A DNA stretch of 25,708 nucleotides, from NCBI GenBank assembly GCA_016748015.1, contig JAAOMT010000639.1:1-25708 (forward strand), in the 5' to 3' direction. The notes under the pieces were generated by a model that was not told where the DNA came from, searched no databases, and saw only the letters and a program-made list of their open reading frames with translations. The stretch is from Geosiphon pyriformis. Taxonomy: Eukaryota > Glomeromycota > Glomeromycetes > Archaeosporales > Geosiphonaceae. This document shows, in pieces, positions 1 through 11,423 of the stretch (position 1 is the first letter of the stretch; the number at the start of each line of letters is the position of its first letter). The translations under genes were made by a program, and so were the position numbers.

Positions 1-67
1 ACCCTCATTGGGGCGGGTAGAGACCCTTCCAAGAGGTTCTGTACCACTTGCCAAGGACTCTGCATCA
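1..67. repeat. Direct repeat, copy A (67 bp)
   Basis: This stretch is nearly identical to 251-317. I count three differences, all C/T transitions, and identity stops abruptly after about base 67. The offset is exactly 250 bp. On the minus strand it encodes the same peptide as part of the gene at 83-654 (core ESLASGT, then GRVSTRPNEG), but lies beyond that gene's stop codon. Its left end is the window edge, so the true length is unknown. Confidence 0.85.
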
Positions 68-82
68 TATGTAATTTTCCAG

Positions 83-654
83 CTAATTTCCCACTAACTC
101 AAAAGCAAAGTAGATGACAATCACTGCAGAAGAGAGGATGAAATCATCGCTCTCGGCACTTGGTTGCCGGTAGAGACCGTCAAAGAAGAGTCCACAGTTT
201 CCACAAAGTGGATGATACAAAAAAGGAGGTTGGCATAACCACCGCTCCCTACCCTCATTGGGGCGGGTAGAGACCCTTCCAAGAGGTTTCGTACCACTTG
301 CCAAGGACTCCGCATCATTCGTTAATGATAAAAATACATTCGCCTTATCTTTTGAAATGTCCCATTGTGGATTCTCTTTGGCTTTGGTAGAGAAGCGGCC
401 TCGCCAGGCACCATTAAGACCCGTCCAGTCGGCTGCAAAGGGAGGCAACACGAGAATCTCAGAACGATTGCTTTTTAAAAACTCAAGGTATGACCAATTT
501 TTGGGTGGTGTTTTCGTAAAATAATTGATAATAACTGTCAAAGACACGAATAAAATTTGGTATAAGCGGGTTACTGGGTTAATCTCTCTTTTAAAGAAGG
601 CTTTCTTTGACACTTACTAGCTTCACCAGGAAAGGGGTTGTCGGTTTCGTTCAT
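83..654 (-). CDS. Unknown small protein, two exons (162 aa predicted)
   Basis: The proposed model is exon 1 at 654-618 (ATG at 654) and exon 2 at 534-83, joined across an 83-nt intron (617-535). The donor is GTAAGT and the acceptor follows a pyrimidine-rich stretch ending GACAG. The open frame itself extends upstream only to a GTG after in-frame stops, so a spliced start is more credible, and the splice preserves the frame (12 codons plus 1 nt, then 2 nt). The protein starts MNETDNPFPGEA. It has a hydrophilic middle rich in Trp, Lys and Asp, a Cys-containing stretch (LCQPPF, LCGNCG), and a hydrophobic C-terminal segment (VIVIYFAFELV) that could be a membrane anchor. I do not recognise the family. 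The exon is visibly richer in GC than its surroundings. Further introns and a different 3' end are possible, because a copy of part of the exon lies downstream at 1-67. Confidence 0.5.
251..317. repeat. Direct repeat, copy B (67 bp, inside the minus-strand gene)
   Basis: Partner of 1-67. It lies inside exon 2 of the minus-strand gene at 83-654 and is read there as coding sequence. The sequences flanking the two copies are unrelated, so this is a short segment duplication rather than tandem duplication of the whole 250-bp interval. Confidence 0.85.
535..617 (-). other. Spliceosomal intron of the minus-strand gene (83 nt)
   Basis: The donor GTAAGT is at 617-612 and the acceptor AG at 536-535, preceded by a pyrimidine-rich run. 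TAACC-like branch candidates lie within it. Removing it gives one uninterrupted frame from the ATG at 654. Confidence 0.6.
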
Positions 655-700
655 TGTGGAAGACAGACAAGATGGTTTACGTATCGTATTAGGATCACGT

Positions 701-706
701 ACGCGT
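701..706. promoter_or_regulatory. ACGCGT (MCB-like) motif upstream of the minus-strand gene
   Basis: A perfect ACGCGT palindrome lies about 47 bp upstream of the ATG at 654, within a GC-richer patch. In ascomycete yeasts ACGCGT is the MBF (MCB) site of cell-cycle promoters. Relevance here is conjecture from one 6-bp match. Confidence 0.15.
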
Positions 707-919
707 CATCCCAAATACAGTCAGGGAGATTTTAAATTTCGTAGATCAATTCTGGAATAATCCACAAAAAATTCTTGTAATCTAATTGGTGTTCAGCATT
801 ATTAGCATAGAGAATTTGATAATATTTTATTGTAGAAACATACTTTTATAAACACAAAGTTTCAGAATCCATAAGGATCCACACAACTTTACATAGTAGT
901 TTTTTATTAAATTGGATTT

Positions 920-1980
920 AAAATTACGTCTTGCTTTATAATAAATGCCAAAGACTTACCCTGTTTATTTGAATCTCTTACCAGTGAATATGACGAAAGT
1001 CAATTAGTAAAATGTGAGACCAAAGAAAGTCAAAGATGGCGACATGTATTAACTAATATTGCAGCAGAAAGAATAACGGAAATAACTAAGTATCTTCCTA
1101 GATTAACTATATTACTTGACTCTCTAAACAATTACTCTTTATGTGAAAGACATTATAATCAGATTGTTGTTAAAAAGTCTTTTATTAAACGAATTACTAA
1201 ATCAAATGATTCAACTTTTTTAGATTTAGAAAAACAGAAAGAAAAAGACCAAGACTTTCTAATGATAACAAGTTGTTAGAATTAGAAAAAACTTTTTCTG
1301 ATTTTGGAGTCCAAGTATTCTTGCCATATCCAATATATGAAGTTTATATAAAACGGATACAGGAGCTAGAAGATATCAATCAGCAATTATTATCTGAGAA
1401 TGCGACATTAAAGAAGCAATTAGATGAAGCATTTAATAATCAACAAGGTCGTATTAAATCCATAACAGAAATCGCCAAAAGGGAACGAGGTAATTTGTAT
1501 AATGATATAATAAGTTTGAAAAAAAATCATGAACATTTTAGTCTAGATAGTCTTTTAGAGTATTGTCCTTTAACATGGCTTGCAAAACGAAATCCAGTCA
1601 TTGTAAGATTTATTGAAACTCTTACTCATAATGATGAAGTGTGTTGTAGCAGTTGATGCTATATACGGATCAAGGCACTTAAAATGTTTCTGCTATTAAT
1701 TTAGCCACTTCAGCAATCAAATATTCAGTAGCAAGATCGAAAATGGTCATTGATATTGATAATCATATTATAAATTCCGGTTGCTATAAAAAGTTTACTA
1801 ACTGGTTAGAAAGTTTGGCTATAGAACAGTCAAAGCTTCCCAAAGGATTTTTATTTTTAGCCTTTGACAATAAACAAAAAGGTCAAAAAAATTACTTAGT
1901 TGGTGTGAAAACGTATTTATTGGGTATATATCGGAATCCTCATGCTCTGAGTTTTATTACTGGTCACATTTCTCTTCCTA
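920..1980 (+). pseudogene. Degenerate copy of a multicopy coding repeat (AM-fungus type)
   Basis: One ancestral protein can be followed through at least three frame changes. Segment 1 (about 920-1279) includes ESLTSEYDESQLVKCETKES and KYLPRLTILLDSLNNYSLC. A frameshift near 1262 leads to segment 2 (to about 1637), which carries a coiled-coil-like stretch (KRIQELEDINQQLLSENATL) and LEYCPLTWLAKRNPVIVRF. Another frame change leads to CVVAVDAIYGSRHLK (about 1638-1685), and a fourth frame (about 1687-1900) to VSAINLATSAIKYSVARSK and FLFLAFDNKQKGQKNYL. The last part (to the stop at 1989) may be rearranged. From recollection this matches a highly expanded protein family in Rhizophagus/Gigaspora, probably transposon-borne, but I cannot name a domain. 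Several frameshifts and no convincing start make a working gene unlikely. Confidence 0.6.
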
Positions 1981-1989
1981 AGGAAAGAT

Positions 1990-2538
1990 AAATTCGAACT
2001 CCGTTCCCAGTTGATTTGCTTGAGCAATGTCCTATTAACAAACTTGTTCCCGGAGGATCTCATTGGGCCATTATTCTCGCTTGTAGGTCTGTTAATTCTT
2101 TCTCCCAATACGGAGAAAAAGTAATCTCGTTAGCCAAAGTTTGATCCAGAGTAATTTCATTGATACCTGCAGCAACAGCCTCCAAAGCACTACCAGCCTC
2201 TGAAGCACCACTAGTCTCCAAAGCACCAAGAGCAGCAGTACTGTACCATATGTCAACTATTATTAAAACTCTTATAATACCTGCAAACAACAAGCCAGAT
2301 ATAATAGTTCCGTTATTGTCTTCTGATGGTGGTGGCGACTTATAAAGAAGAGTAATTGAATGTTGTAATATTTCAGAAATTTTAATTTTTTGATCATCAC
2401 AAGTATTGACAAGTAATTATTTATCATTCAAATTAAACAACGTTTAAATGAAAAAAATATTCTAGAAAACCACCTATATTTAAAATAAATTCTAAACGTC
2501 ACTTGAATTCAAAAAATTCTCTTTCTCTGAAGTGTGAA
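1990..2538. other. Intergenic stretch upstream of the GT41 gene
   Basis: No convincing gene. At 2160-2235 there is an imperfect repeat of CCTCCAAAGCACCA-like units that reads as Ala/Ser/Glu-rich peptide on both strands (minus-strand core SGASEAGSALEAVAAGINE). Its coding strand is unclear. From about 2345 to 2538 the sequence is AT-rich, with a weak TATA-like run (CTATATTTAAAATAAAT near 2473), and probably holds the promoter and 5' UTR of the gene starting at 2539. Confidence 0.4.
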
Positions 2539-5500
2539 ATGCTATTTTCAACACTCAAATTTCCCGGTACTCCCTTCAATGACAACAGTTCTCAAAGCGT
2601 TCAACAACACTCAACCATCCATTACCCAACCTTTATTGCTCAAGCTCAACTTCAGCTCAACACACTGCAGAGTCAGGATGTTGGTAAGTAATTTGAGGAA
2701 AAAAAGTAAACGAATTTTCACAACTTTATTTTGAAAACTTTTGGTTTTTCAACCAAACTTTCTTGCCAAAAAATATTTCATTCTAAAATTTCTTCGTTAC
2801 TAGAGCTCCAAATTGATGACTTAAGACGCCGACTCGAAACCTCTCCCGGCAACCCGTATGTCTATCAGGCTATTTTCTCCCTCTCTGGCAATTACCCTAC
2901 AAACCTCGAGGTGAAGTTTCTTCTTGTCAAAGTTTTGGAGGCTCATGGTAAGTACGACAAAGCCCATCAAATTCTTCAGGATATTCTTCAACTTGATCCA
3001 CGAAATATCCAAGCAAGAAGCGAGCTTGGTTATATCTACACACTCGGAAACGCCCCCGAACTCGCCAAGCAAATATATAAGGAGATCCTACAATTGGACC
3101 CCGCCAATTGGGAAGCTCTCGGTAAATTTGAGGCTGTTATCAATATGCACGGTGATGAAAAACAGCTTCTTGAAATTTACAATCTCGTACAAATAAAACT
3201 TTGGAGCAATCCTTCCTTGGTTAAACCTTACGAGACCCCAATGTTTTTCAACCTCCACAAAGCTACTGCTGATCTATTAAGGCTCGCCAATGATATTAGC
3301 GGATGTGTCGAGAATTATGGAAAGGCTCTCCAAATTGCATTTAATGAAACTTTAGGGGCTGTGTTAGTTCAAACCTTCAATCATACCTATTCTGGACCAC
3401 CCTTATCACCAGTAATGATCTTTCCTCAAGACATTGTCAACATCAAATCCCTCCTTTTTCCTCAGAGCAATGGCAATTTGCCCGGAGCTGAAGGGCTTCT
3501 TTCGGATCAACATAAGCAGGATTTTGTTGTAGCGACAACTGAGGTGACTCTTCAATTAGTAGAGCTGATAGATGAACACCCATTTATTATAGCCAATGCT
3601 ACCTGTGTCGACATGGAAGATTTACCTCATCTTTCCCTTCTAATCCTTTACATGGGGATCGCTCTTCGCCCATCCCCTCGTGGATATCGAAGACTTGCAG
3701 AAATATTGGCAACTATCACCGAGTCTCATATTCTCATCAATTCTCAAGGTCAGCTACGGCATTGCGATGGCCCAACCCTTGCAATTGAGTATTTGAGATT
3801 AGCAGTTGGCAGTGACCATAAAGACATAGAAGCCCGAGAACAACTTGCGAAACTGCTTGTTGTTCAAGGACAATATAACGAAGCTCTTTTTCACTATAAG
3901 AATCTTCATCAAAACTCTCATTTAAGCCCAGATGCTGTGAAAAGTCTTATTTATTGCAATCGGGCTCTGGGATGGCAGGCAAAAAATCGAGGGGATTTTC
4001 CAAAAGCGCTGTTCCATTGCCAACGTGCTTTAAGCTTCCGATCTGATGATTTGGAAGCTCTTTGCTCTCTTTGGAACGCGTCTATCCATTTTGGTCATTG
4101 GAAAAATCGAGGTAACCTCGTTGTTGATGGTGTAAATGGGATGCTTGTTGACAACCAAGGAGTTAGATTCACGCCGAAACAGCCCAGTGGTCTTATGGCT
4201 CTCATTGACACTGGACTCAAATCCCATCTTGATATCGCTGCTCATTTTGGCGATGATGTTATAAATCAATTAGGCGGAATCTATCCTTTTTTAACCGAAA
4301 TGACTCGTGGCCTCGATTCTAGCGATCCCCTCATCGACTTTCTTCAGGATATTTTAGTGGACGCATGGACTCCCACTTCAAGACCGTGGATCAATGAGGG
4401 CAGTTGGATTATTCGACTTTCCCAACGCATTAGTAAAAGTGTTCAACGGCGCTGGTATATAGAGACATATGGTGCCACTATCTCTAGTAATTCTCTCACA
4501 CGCTCACCGATCACAGATCAGATAAAATCAGTGTATTTTCGGCCCAAACTGCCAAAAATGTTACCAGAACCTCCAAAGCCTGCGATCGACCCCTTTTCTG
4601 CTTTTACTTATCAACTTTCCCCACGACAATTAAGAATTATTTCCCATTATGCCGCCCTTGGAGTTGCATACAACTCAATGAATCTAGACTTTTTGCCTGA
4701 ACATGTAATTCCGCCTCCGCTCCCTCCAGTTCAAGGCAGGTTAAAAGTTGGATACATAAGTTCCGACTTTAGAAATCATGCTTTAGGCACTTTAATGAGA
4801 TCTGTATTTGGCTTTCATAGCCGTCACAAATTTGAGGTATTCGGGTATTCCTTGTGGAGTGACGAAGGTCCAGAGCATCCTATTCGCACAACAATTAAAA
4901 ATGGCTGTGACCATTTCTATGACGCCTATGAAGATTTGCGGAGTGGTAGGTTGTCAGACCGCAAAATTGCAATCCGGAAGCTAATCCAGCGCATTTATGA
5001 AGATGGGATTCACATACTAGTCAATCTCAATGGGTATACAGCTCATGATCTTAATGAAGTGTTTGCAGTTCGTGTTGCACCAATTCAGATCGCACACAGT
5101 TTTGGTAAGGATGTTTTTCTAATTTTCCCAGATTATTCTAATTGTAAACTCTTGATTTTCGCAAATGTTTCTTGCCTCCAAAACTCTTAGCGGGGCCATC
5201 TGGTGCCGGTTGGATCGATTACATGATTGCTGACAAAGCTGCGATCCCCGAAACTGTGGTGTCGAGGTCCGCCTCTAGGGTAGCTCCGGCACCCGGAGAC
5301 ATAATTGATGACCTTGATCCTGAGTCTGATGATGACACCTGGTCATTCAACGAGAAGATGATCTATATGCCGGATTCATATTTCGTAAATGACCATCGGC
5401 AAATAATGGCTGATACCCCTTTTGGTATCCTCTCTGAATCGAATACCTCATGTTCCCCCTCTTTGTCGAATTCGATTAAAACTGATAATGACCTCTGGCG

Positions 5501-6688
5501 GGAAGCGTGTAAGTCTCGTTTAAAAAAACGCAAAGAATTGTTCCCCAAATTGCCCGAGAAAGCCAAGATATTTGCTTGTTTCAATCAGCTCTACAAGGTT
5601 TGTATTTTTGATTATTTATTTTCAGTATTAATTTGAAACTTTTTACTTATAAATATATATTTTTCATTTAATTTCGAAAAAAACACTTTGACATCTTCGA
5701 TCCTTTAATTTGCTTTATATTTTTAATTTCCAAACTATCGTGTATTGATTATATTGCTCATCCTCCTTAAAAAAATTTTGTTTCCATCCTAATATATACT
5801 ATTTTCTGGATATCATTCAACTCTTCACATCGATTTTCTCTCTTAATTATTAAACTCAAACATAAATTAATCAAAATCCAATGCTTTTCTTCAAAATTTG
5901 CTCACGTCCGAAAACTTTTGAATCAATTAACCTAATTAATGATACTTTTATGTTTTCCTTGCATCTTTTATCAAATCCATATATCAAACCCATTGATTCT
6001 TTTATTTTCTTAAACCCGAAATTTCATTATCTAGGTTGATCCGGTTGTTTTTAACTCGTGGTGCAATATATTGCGCAAAGTTGAAGACTCTTTTTTATGG
6101 TTATTAAAATTCTCCGATGGTGGTGATGCAATCGGCAATCTGATGCGTCAAGCAGCGCAATGGTTTGGCGAGGAAATCCCCAAAAGGATTCTGGTCACGG
6201 ATACTGTACTCTTCACAGAGCACATTTCTCGATGTCAAGTCCCGGATCTATTTTTAGATACACCGATGGTAAATGCTCACACGACTGCTTGTGACGTTCT
6301 CTGGCCAGGAACCCCAGTATTAACCCTGGGTGGGCCCAGTCATAGGATGCCACCACGTGTGGGCATAAGCCTTCTCCGTGCTGCCTTTACTGGAACAAGT
6401 CGACCATATGAATGGAAAAATTTCATTGCTACTGACATTGAGGACTATGAAAATAAAGCAGTTAACCTTCTCAATAATTTATATTGGAGGCCTGTCACTA
6501 CCCCCACTGGTGACAAGTGGTTGGAGATGTTTGGTGACTTGATGGTTGCTAGGCGCGTGTTGTTTTTGGGGCGTGAAAAAAGCCCACTCTTTGATACTCA
6601 AAAATGGGTGCGGAATTTGGAGAGGGGTTTTGAAATAGCATGGCAGCGATGGGTAAATGGAACTGAAGGCGACAATATTGTTCTCTAG
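2539..6688 (+). CDS. TPR-containing GT41 glycosyltransferase (O-GlcNAc transferase/SPINDLY type), 4 exons
   Basis: Exons are 2539-2683, 2804-5104, 5191-5597 and 6035-6688; phases agree and give 1168 aa. GT41 enzymes transfer GlcNAc (OGT) or fucose (SPINDLY) from a nucleotide sugar to Ser/Thr of nuclear and cytosolic proteins. TPR units are visible at about residues 82-151 (DILQLDP, EILQLDP) and again at about 374-480. The catalytic half starts near residue 695 with VGYISSDFRNH. H707 aligns with the candidate catalytic His of human OGT. NLNGYTAHDLNE, then RVAPIQ, then the spliced SFAGPSGAGWIDY and YMPDSYFVNDH follow the family order. FNQLYK ends at K951, matching the UDP-contacting Gln/Lys of human OGT. 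HTTACDVLWPGTP (H1033-P1045) is the UDP-binding loop. The linker between the two catalytic lobes is much shorter than the human intervening domain and holds an acidic run (DDLDPESDDD). ATG 2539 is the first Met in frame. GlcNAc versus fucose donor cannot be decided here. No in-frame stop or lost key residue was seen. Confidence 0.9.
2684..2803 (+). other. Intron 1 of the GT41 gene (120 nt)
   Basis: The donor GTAAGT and acceptor TTACTAG join a phase-1 G to AG, creating the GAG of ELQIDDLRRR. A CTAAA branch candidate lies about 20 nt before the acceptor. This splice replaces an apparent TTG-started open frame at 2731, which would be intronic. Confidence 0.85.
5105..5190 (+). other. Intron 2 of the GT41 gene (86 nt)
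   Basis: The donor is GTAAGG and the acceptor CTCTTAG. Reading through would end the protein at a TAG overlapping the acceptor. Splicing instead gives SFAGPSGAGW, which matches the conserved GT41 FAG-x-x-GAGW stretch, so the boundaries are well supported. Confidence 0.9.
5598..6034 (+). other. Intron 3 of the GT41 gene (437 nt)
   Basis: The donor GTTTGT is weak and the acceptor is TTATCTAG. It joins FNQLYK to VDPVVFNSW in phase 0, as expected from the family motif FNQLYKIDP. It is much longer and more AT-rich than the other introns, and I see no coding sequence in it. Confidence 0.85.
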
Positions 6689-9450
6689 GTTTTCAATTCG
6701 TTCACGGACATATAGATTTTTAAAATTTTGGGGCTTTTTTAATATCAAGATATACTCGACTATCACTTTCCTCCTGCATCTAAAAAGACTTACCTACTCT
6801 CCTATTGATGAAGGCTTCAAGATCCGGAGTTAAAATCCACGGTGAGCAGGAATTTTTTGTTTTTTTATCAAAAGTTCCCAGAAAATTTTATGGTTTTCTC
6901 GGGTTTTGGTGGCTTTGCCAACTGAAGAGTCCCTTAAGCAAGGATGAAACCCAAAAATGGAATAATATGAGATCTGAGAAAGGATATAGTTTCAAAGGTG
7001 ATCGTAAAAAGAATTCATGTTTTGTTCCAGAATACAATTATTTATCATCCCTTTTGAGTTACAACTAGCGCAGCGAAAAGTGGTTTCATCTTTTGAATAA
7101 TATCAATTAAATGGATTGTAATCAATGACATGGTTATTGAGCTCGAACAACTCCATATTCGGATAATAGATAATATTTTGTTTCCCGAACTAAATCATTG
7201 AATGTGCCCATTCATCATTAACTATGTGTTGATTCAAAGGGACTTTACATCAAATAAATCCGCATGATAAAAATGTTAAATTTATGTGAAAAGAAATATT
7301 TAACGATAAAATACCCAAATTTCATTTTTTGGTATGTAATTCTTTGGCCACGTGAATAAAAGTTTTTTGAAACCATTAGTAAAAATATTTAGCTTTAAAA
7401 ATTTTCTTTATTAGAACAAAAACTTAAAAGTAGAATAAAATTATCTTGACTTTTTTGAAATTTATATATTATATAAATAAATAAATATTAATTGGTTTTG
7501 TGTTATATGTTCAAACTACTGACCAATTAACTGTTACTTGTCATTTGATTTTTAAAAACTAATGTTAAAACTGATAATAAGCTTGTTTTTTTAGTTTTTT
7601 CGTAAAAAAAAAGGTTTTTTTTAATGTTAAATCATATGTATTTTATTAATGTATATTAATTTAAACAATAATTAAAAACCTTGTAAATTTTATTCAAATT
7701 GTAATTTATAATAAAAAAAAGGATTTTCATAAATTATTAAAAGCTGTTAATGTTTTTAAAATTAAAAAATTTGTTAATAGGATAATAGTAAATATTAATA
7801 TTTTAGTGTAATATAATATAATATAAATTTTGATAATTATTATATATAAAAAACACATAAGTTTTTTTATTATAATAAATATATATATATAGTAAATTAA
7901 ATTAATAATTAAATTGTGCTTTGTTAAAGCATATAAAAAAATTTAAAAACAATATAAATTTTTTAACTCTTTATTTATATATTAATAAGTTTTTAATTTA
8001 TATTAATTTTTTAAAATATTTATTGTATAGTGTGTACAACTTAGTTCCAACTACTAAACTTGATAAAATTCAAATCACTACTTCTTGTTCAAAAAAAAAG
8101 ATAATCATAGAATAATAAAACTATTTAAATTAAACAATATTATGTTTTCAAATTTTCTGTAAAATAATTTTTAATAAAACTATAGTGATTTAAAGTTGAA
8201 CAATTTTACTATTAAACTAATAATTTGGCCATCTATATGTGATCAACATATATGTTCATTGCTAATTGGCTAATTTAAGAATAGTATATTAATTAAACTT
8301 CCTCTAATCATAATACTAGCTTTCAATGTGATACTAAATTAACTAATTTATTAAATATTAACTAATTTATTAAATATCAACTAATTGTAATACTGAATCA
8401 GGAACTCAGCAATATGAATGGTATTTTTTAACTATAAATTCTGTTATTTAATTTGTCAAGTCTTTTTGATATACATCCATATAGCCAAATGCTTTTTTTT
8501 CATATCAATTATAATTATTAATATGTAATTGTTCTTTTTTTTGTACACAAAATAATGGTTTTTATTCATTTTGTGGTATTTAATATCTGATTGTCTTAGT
8601 TCTATCACTGGTATCTTTATATATATATTACATGTGCAATTAAAAAGAAAATTAAATATTTTTAAACATTCTCTAATCAGTCGATTCTTCTTAATCTAAT
8701 ATGGTATGTTACCTAAATATGTAATCCAAGAACTTGAATTTACACCAATAAAATTACAACATTGCTGTGTTTCATGATAGCAGATTGACATCTCAAATTT
8801 GGCCACTTAAGTTGTACACACTGTATAACAAACTTTAAAATTTAAAGTTCAATTATTAAGTAAATAAATAGTTTTTTAGCAAACAAAAATTATTATAAAA
8901 AGTATTTTTAAAAAAAGTTGTGTTAAATTGTTTATTAAATAATAATATAATTATGCTGTTTTTTAATAAAATTAAATTAATTAACAATATTATAAAAGAT
9001 TAAATATGCAAAAAAAATGTTTATAAAATTATGTTATCTATATAAAAATTATTAAATTATGTAATTTTAAATGTTTTTAATAATATTATAAATAAAATTT
9101 AATAAAAAGTTTTTTAAAATTGTCACAAATAATTTAATAGAAAAATAACCAATTATTAATTTTTAATAAGTTTTAAAAACATTATAATCTTATAATTCTT
9201 AATTTGTTACTAAAACTATTAAATTTTTGTTGTATATTAAAAAAGTTCTAAATTTTTTAAAAAAAACTTAAATATTTATGATTTTTAAATTTTATAAATA
9301 AAAAAACGTTTTAACAAATATTAAACTTATTGTTTTAATTAAAACTAATAAAAAATTTTGTTCAAAATTTTGTTAAATTATATTTTAATAACTTATAAAA
9401 AAGAAAATATTTTAAATACTAATACCAAATTTTTAGTAATAATAAAATAT
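6689..9450. other. Extremely AT-rich intergenic region (~2.8 kb)
   Basis: No supportable gene. It begins with the 3' UTR of the GT41 gene. A short open stretch at 6808-7066 has an ATG and a possible GTGAGC donor but no recognisable protein. From about 7290 to 9450 the sequence is dominated by A/T runs with short repeats, such as ATATA iterations at 7809-7826 and TA runs near 7878-7892. It separates the last host gene from the retroelement block. Confidence 0.6.
8341..8387. repeat. 19-bp tandem repeat, ~2.5 copies
   Basis: The unit AACTAATTTATTAAATATT occurs at 8341-8359 and 8360-8378 (one difference), followed by a partial copy AACTAATTG. Confidence 0.85.
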
Positions 9451-9472
9451 ATATAATTCTAACTTCTTTCTT

Positions 9473-11400
9473 TTGTTCATTCCAAATTTCCAAAAAAGAG
9501 CCCATAATTTTCTGAAAGAAGTTTTTTTTACTATTCAGCACAATATTTTCAAACCGTTTTTGTTTAATTACAAGGCCACTGTTGGTCCTAGTATTGCCAT
9601 TCTGAACAAGTCTATTATGGAGCCTGGTTTTAATATTGGTGTCAAGTTTATTGAGTCTAGAAAAAAGAGGAGGAGTGGTGCTTTGGAGGATAATATAAGT
9701 AATAGGAAATTTGCTACTGCTAAGGCATCAAGTGGTCATTTATGGGGTTTTAAGACAGGCAATACTACTGAATCAGATAGTGTAGACATGGAAGAAGAAT
9801 CTTTGGTTAAGAAAACCAGCTTTGATTATGGAAAAGATGGCATTATTGCTGGTAAAGACTTAGAACAAACTTTTAAGAGTTCAAAAATTCAGACTAAAAG
9901 AGCACTGAATAAACTACTGAGGAAAATTGACCTCTTAGACAATGATGGTAATAACATTTTCTCGGACAAACCTGTGGTTCTCCCTCCCCCTTTGAAAAAC
10001 TTGATCAATATTTCTGTTAGAAGATCTTTTGCTCTGGACATCAGTTTGGACAATGTTGTTGGAAAATCTGCTCAGGAAAAGCTTATGATAATCAGAAAGT
10101 TATTTTCAAAAATCAATAGTTTTGGGAGGTCTCTACCTTCTCAAAGTTTGCTGGGATTATTAGAGTAACATTCACTTCCAAATTAAGTTTGGCACAGGCT
10201 TCTAAAAAAGCTAAGAAAGCGAAGATCTTGGTGAATGTTGATCTTAAAAAATCATCTGGGCACTCAAATCAGACTGTAATAGTGAAGGAAATTCCTATTG
10301 GAACTTCGGCTAAGACTGTGCATACTGTGCTATCTGAATTTGGTACAGTAGTATTGATCAAAATACAATTGGTGGGATTGTGGCAAAAAGCTGTAGTCAA
10401 ATTTGGTAAGATTGAGCAGGCTGATTTGGTCACAGCTTATTGGTCTATCTTAATTGAGAAGAATACTGTGCATGTAGCCAAGACTAATCAAAATAAAGAA
10501 TTATGAGATACAAAAAATCATTATAGGACACTGCTTTATACTCTGCCAATAGAAACAAATACTTATAATGTCTGAGACTTTATTGGTTCTGTAGATGGAA
10601 AGACATGTGTAATCAATTGTCATCTAGTTACATATTTTCATGTCAGATGTGCTGTTGTTTGTTTTGAAACAGCCAAATCCTTGAATGCCATCATAGAAAC
10701 TACTCCAGTCTTGAGAAATGTGAATCTGTATTGGTTTCATTTGGGTTTTTCTAAATATGCTAAATGTGAAAAAGTAAGTCATATATTATTAAGCTGTTCT
10801 GTGGGTGGGAATCTTTTCTTTGGGAGATCTTCTTATAAGATACTCTCAGACTTGGATAAAAGCAGACTGGCTACCATTTATGTTAAACATTTGGCTTCTG
10901 TGGCATATTCTGTCACTTTTGGTGGAATGTCTTGGGCAAAAATTGCTGGTGAATCTTCGTTTCTTCCTCTCTCTGTACATAGTAATTTGGTCAATTCTGG
11001 CTCCTCTTCGGAGATGAAGCCTACTCTGCCTGTTATGGTTGATATTGAAAAAAAGTTTGCTATTTTTGAAAGCAGTCTTACCAGTCTCGCAGGGCAAATT
11101 AGTGAGTTGGCTAAGAGATTAGATTCACTCATGTCAGCAGTTCTCCAGCCTAGCTCTGGATGTCAGCTGTTGATGACCCCTCCATCACAGAATCTAGTGG
11201 GTAATATAGTGATGGAAGAAAGGTTAGGTGGAACCACTGGTGGTGAGACTGCTGCAAAATTAGTTTCTTCTGTCTCTCCTAAAGTAAAAAGACTAGAAAC
11301 TATGCTGGAAGGACTTTCTGCTTCAGTTTTGAGTCTAACAGCAAGATTTAATGGCTCAATTTTGGCTGGTAGTGCATTTCCCAATCCTTCTTCTCAATAA
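9473..11400 (+). pseudogene. LINE copy 1 ORF1 (RRM-like and CCHC zinc knuckle), disrupted
   Basis: The protein starts in one frame (9473 to about 10145) with a basic, Ser-rich N-terminal region (ESRKKRRSG) and TTESDSVDMEEE. A frameshift near 10145 restores the ancestral reading KFAGIIRVTFTSKLSLAQAS in the next frame, which runs to the stop at 11398-11400. The second part has two RRM-like stretches (TVIVKEIPIGTSAKTVHTVL and GKTCVINCH...VCFETAKSLNA) and then a zinc-knuckle remnant at 10756-10797 whose first Cys is now Tyr (Y-x2-C-x4-H-x4-C). In-frame TGA codons lie at 10504 and 10573. The C-terminal part is Ser/Thr/Leu-rich with coiled-coil character. In LINEs, ORF1 proteins bind the element RNA. 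I know this arrangement from AM-fungal LINE copies by recollection. Confidence 0.75.
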
Positions 11401-11423
11401 CTAGTCTAGTTTGAAAGATTGCT

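Noticed and set aside
258-524. Plus-strand 88-aa ORF opposite the minus-strand gene
   Set aside because: Cannot be fully excluded, but the minus strand has a longer frame, a credible intron and an ATG. I kept the minus-strand model.
4030-4269. Minus-strand ORF inside the GT41 exon
   Set aside because: Shadow of a well-supported coding exon.
2731-5190. Single-exon reading of the GT41 gene from a TTG at 2731 to a stop at 5190
   Set aside because: The first ~25 residues are intron 1 and the last ~28 are intron 2. Splicing restores conserved motifs on both sides.
6805-7068. Possible small gene (about 86 aa) just after the GT41 gene
   Set aside because: No recognisable motif, no homologous feel, and AT-rich context. 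Only an ATG and a possible donor support it.
7921-8115. ORF rich in Lys/Asn/Ile/Leu in AT-rich DNA
   Set aside because: It starts with TTG, and its composition is simply that of the AT-rich background.
10846-11384. Minus-strand ORFs opposite LINE ORF1
   Set aside because: They overlap a recognisable plus-strand LINE frame and show no family features.
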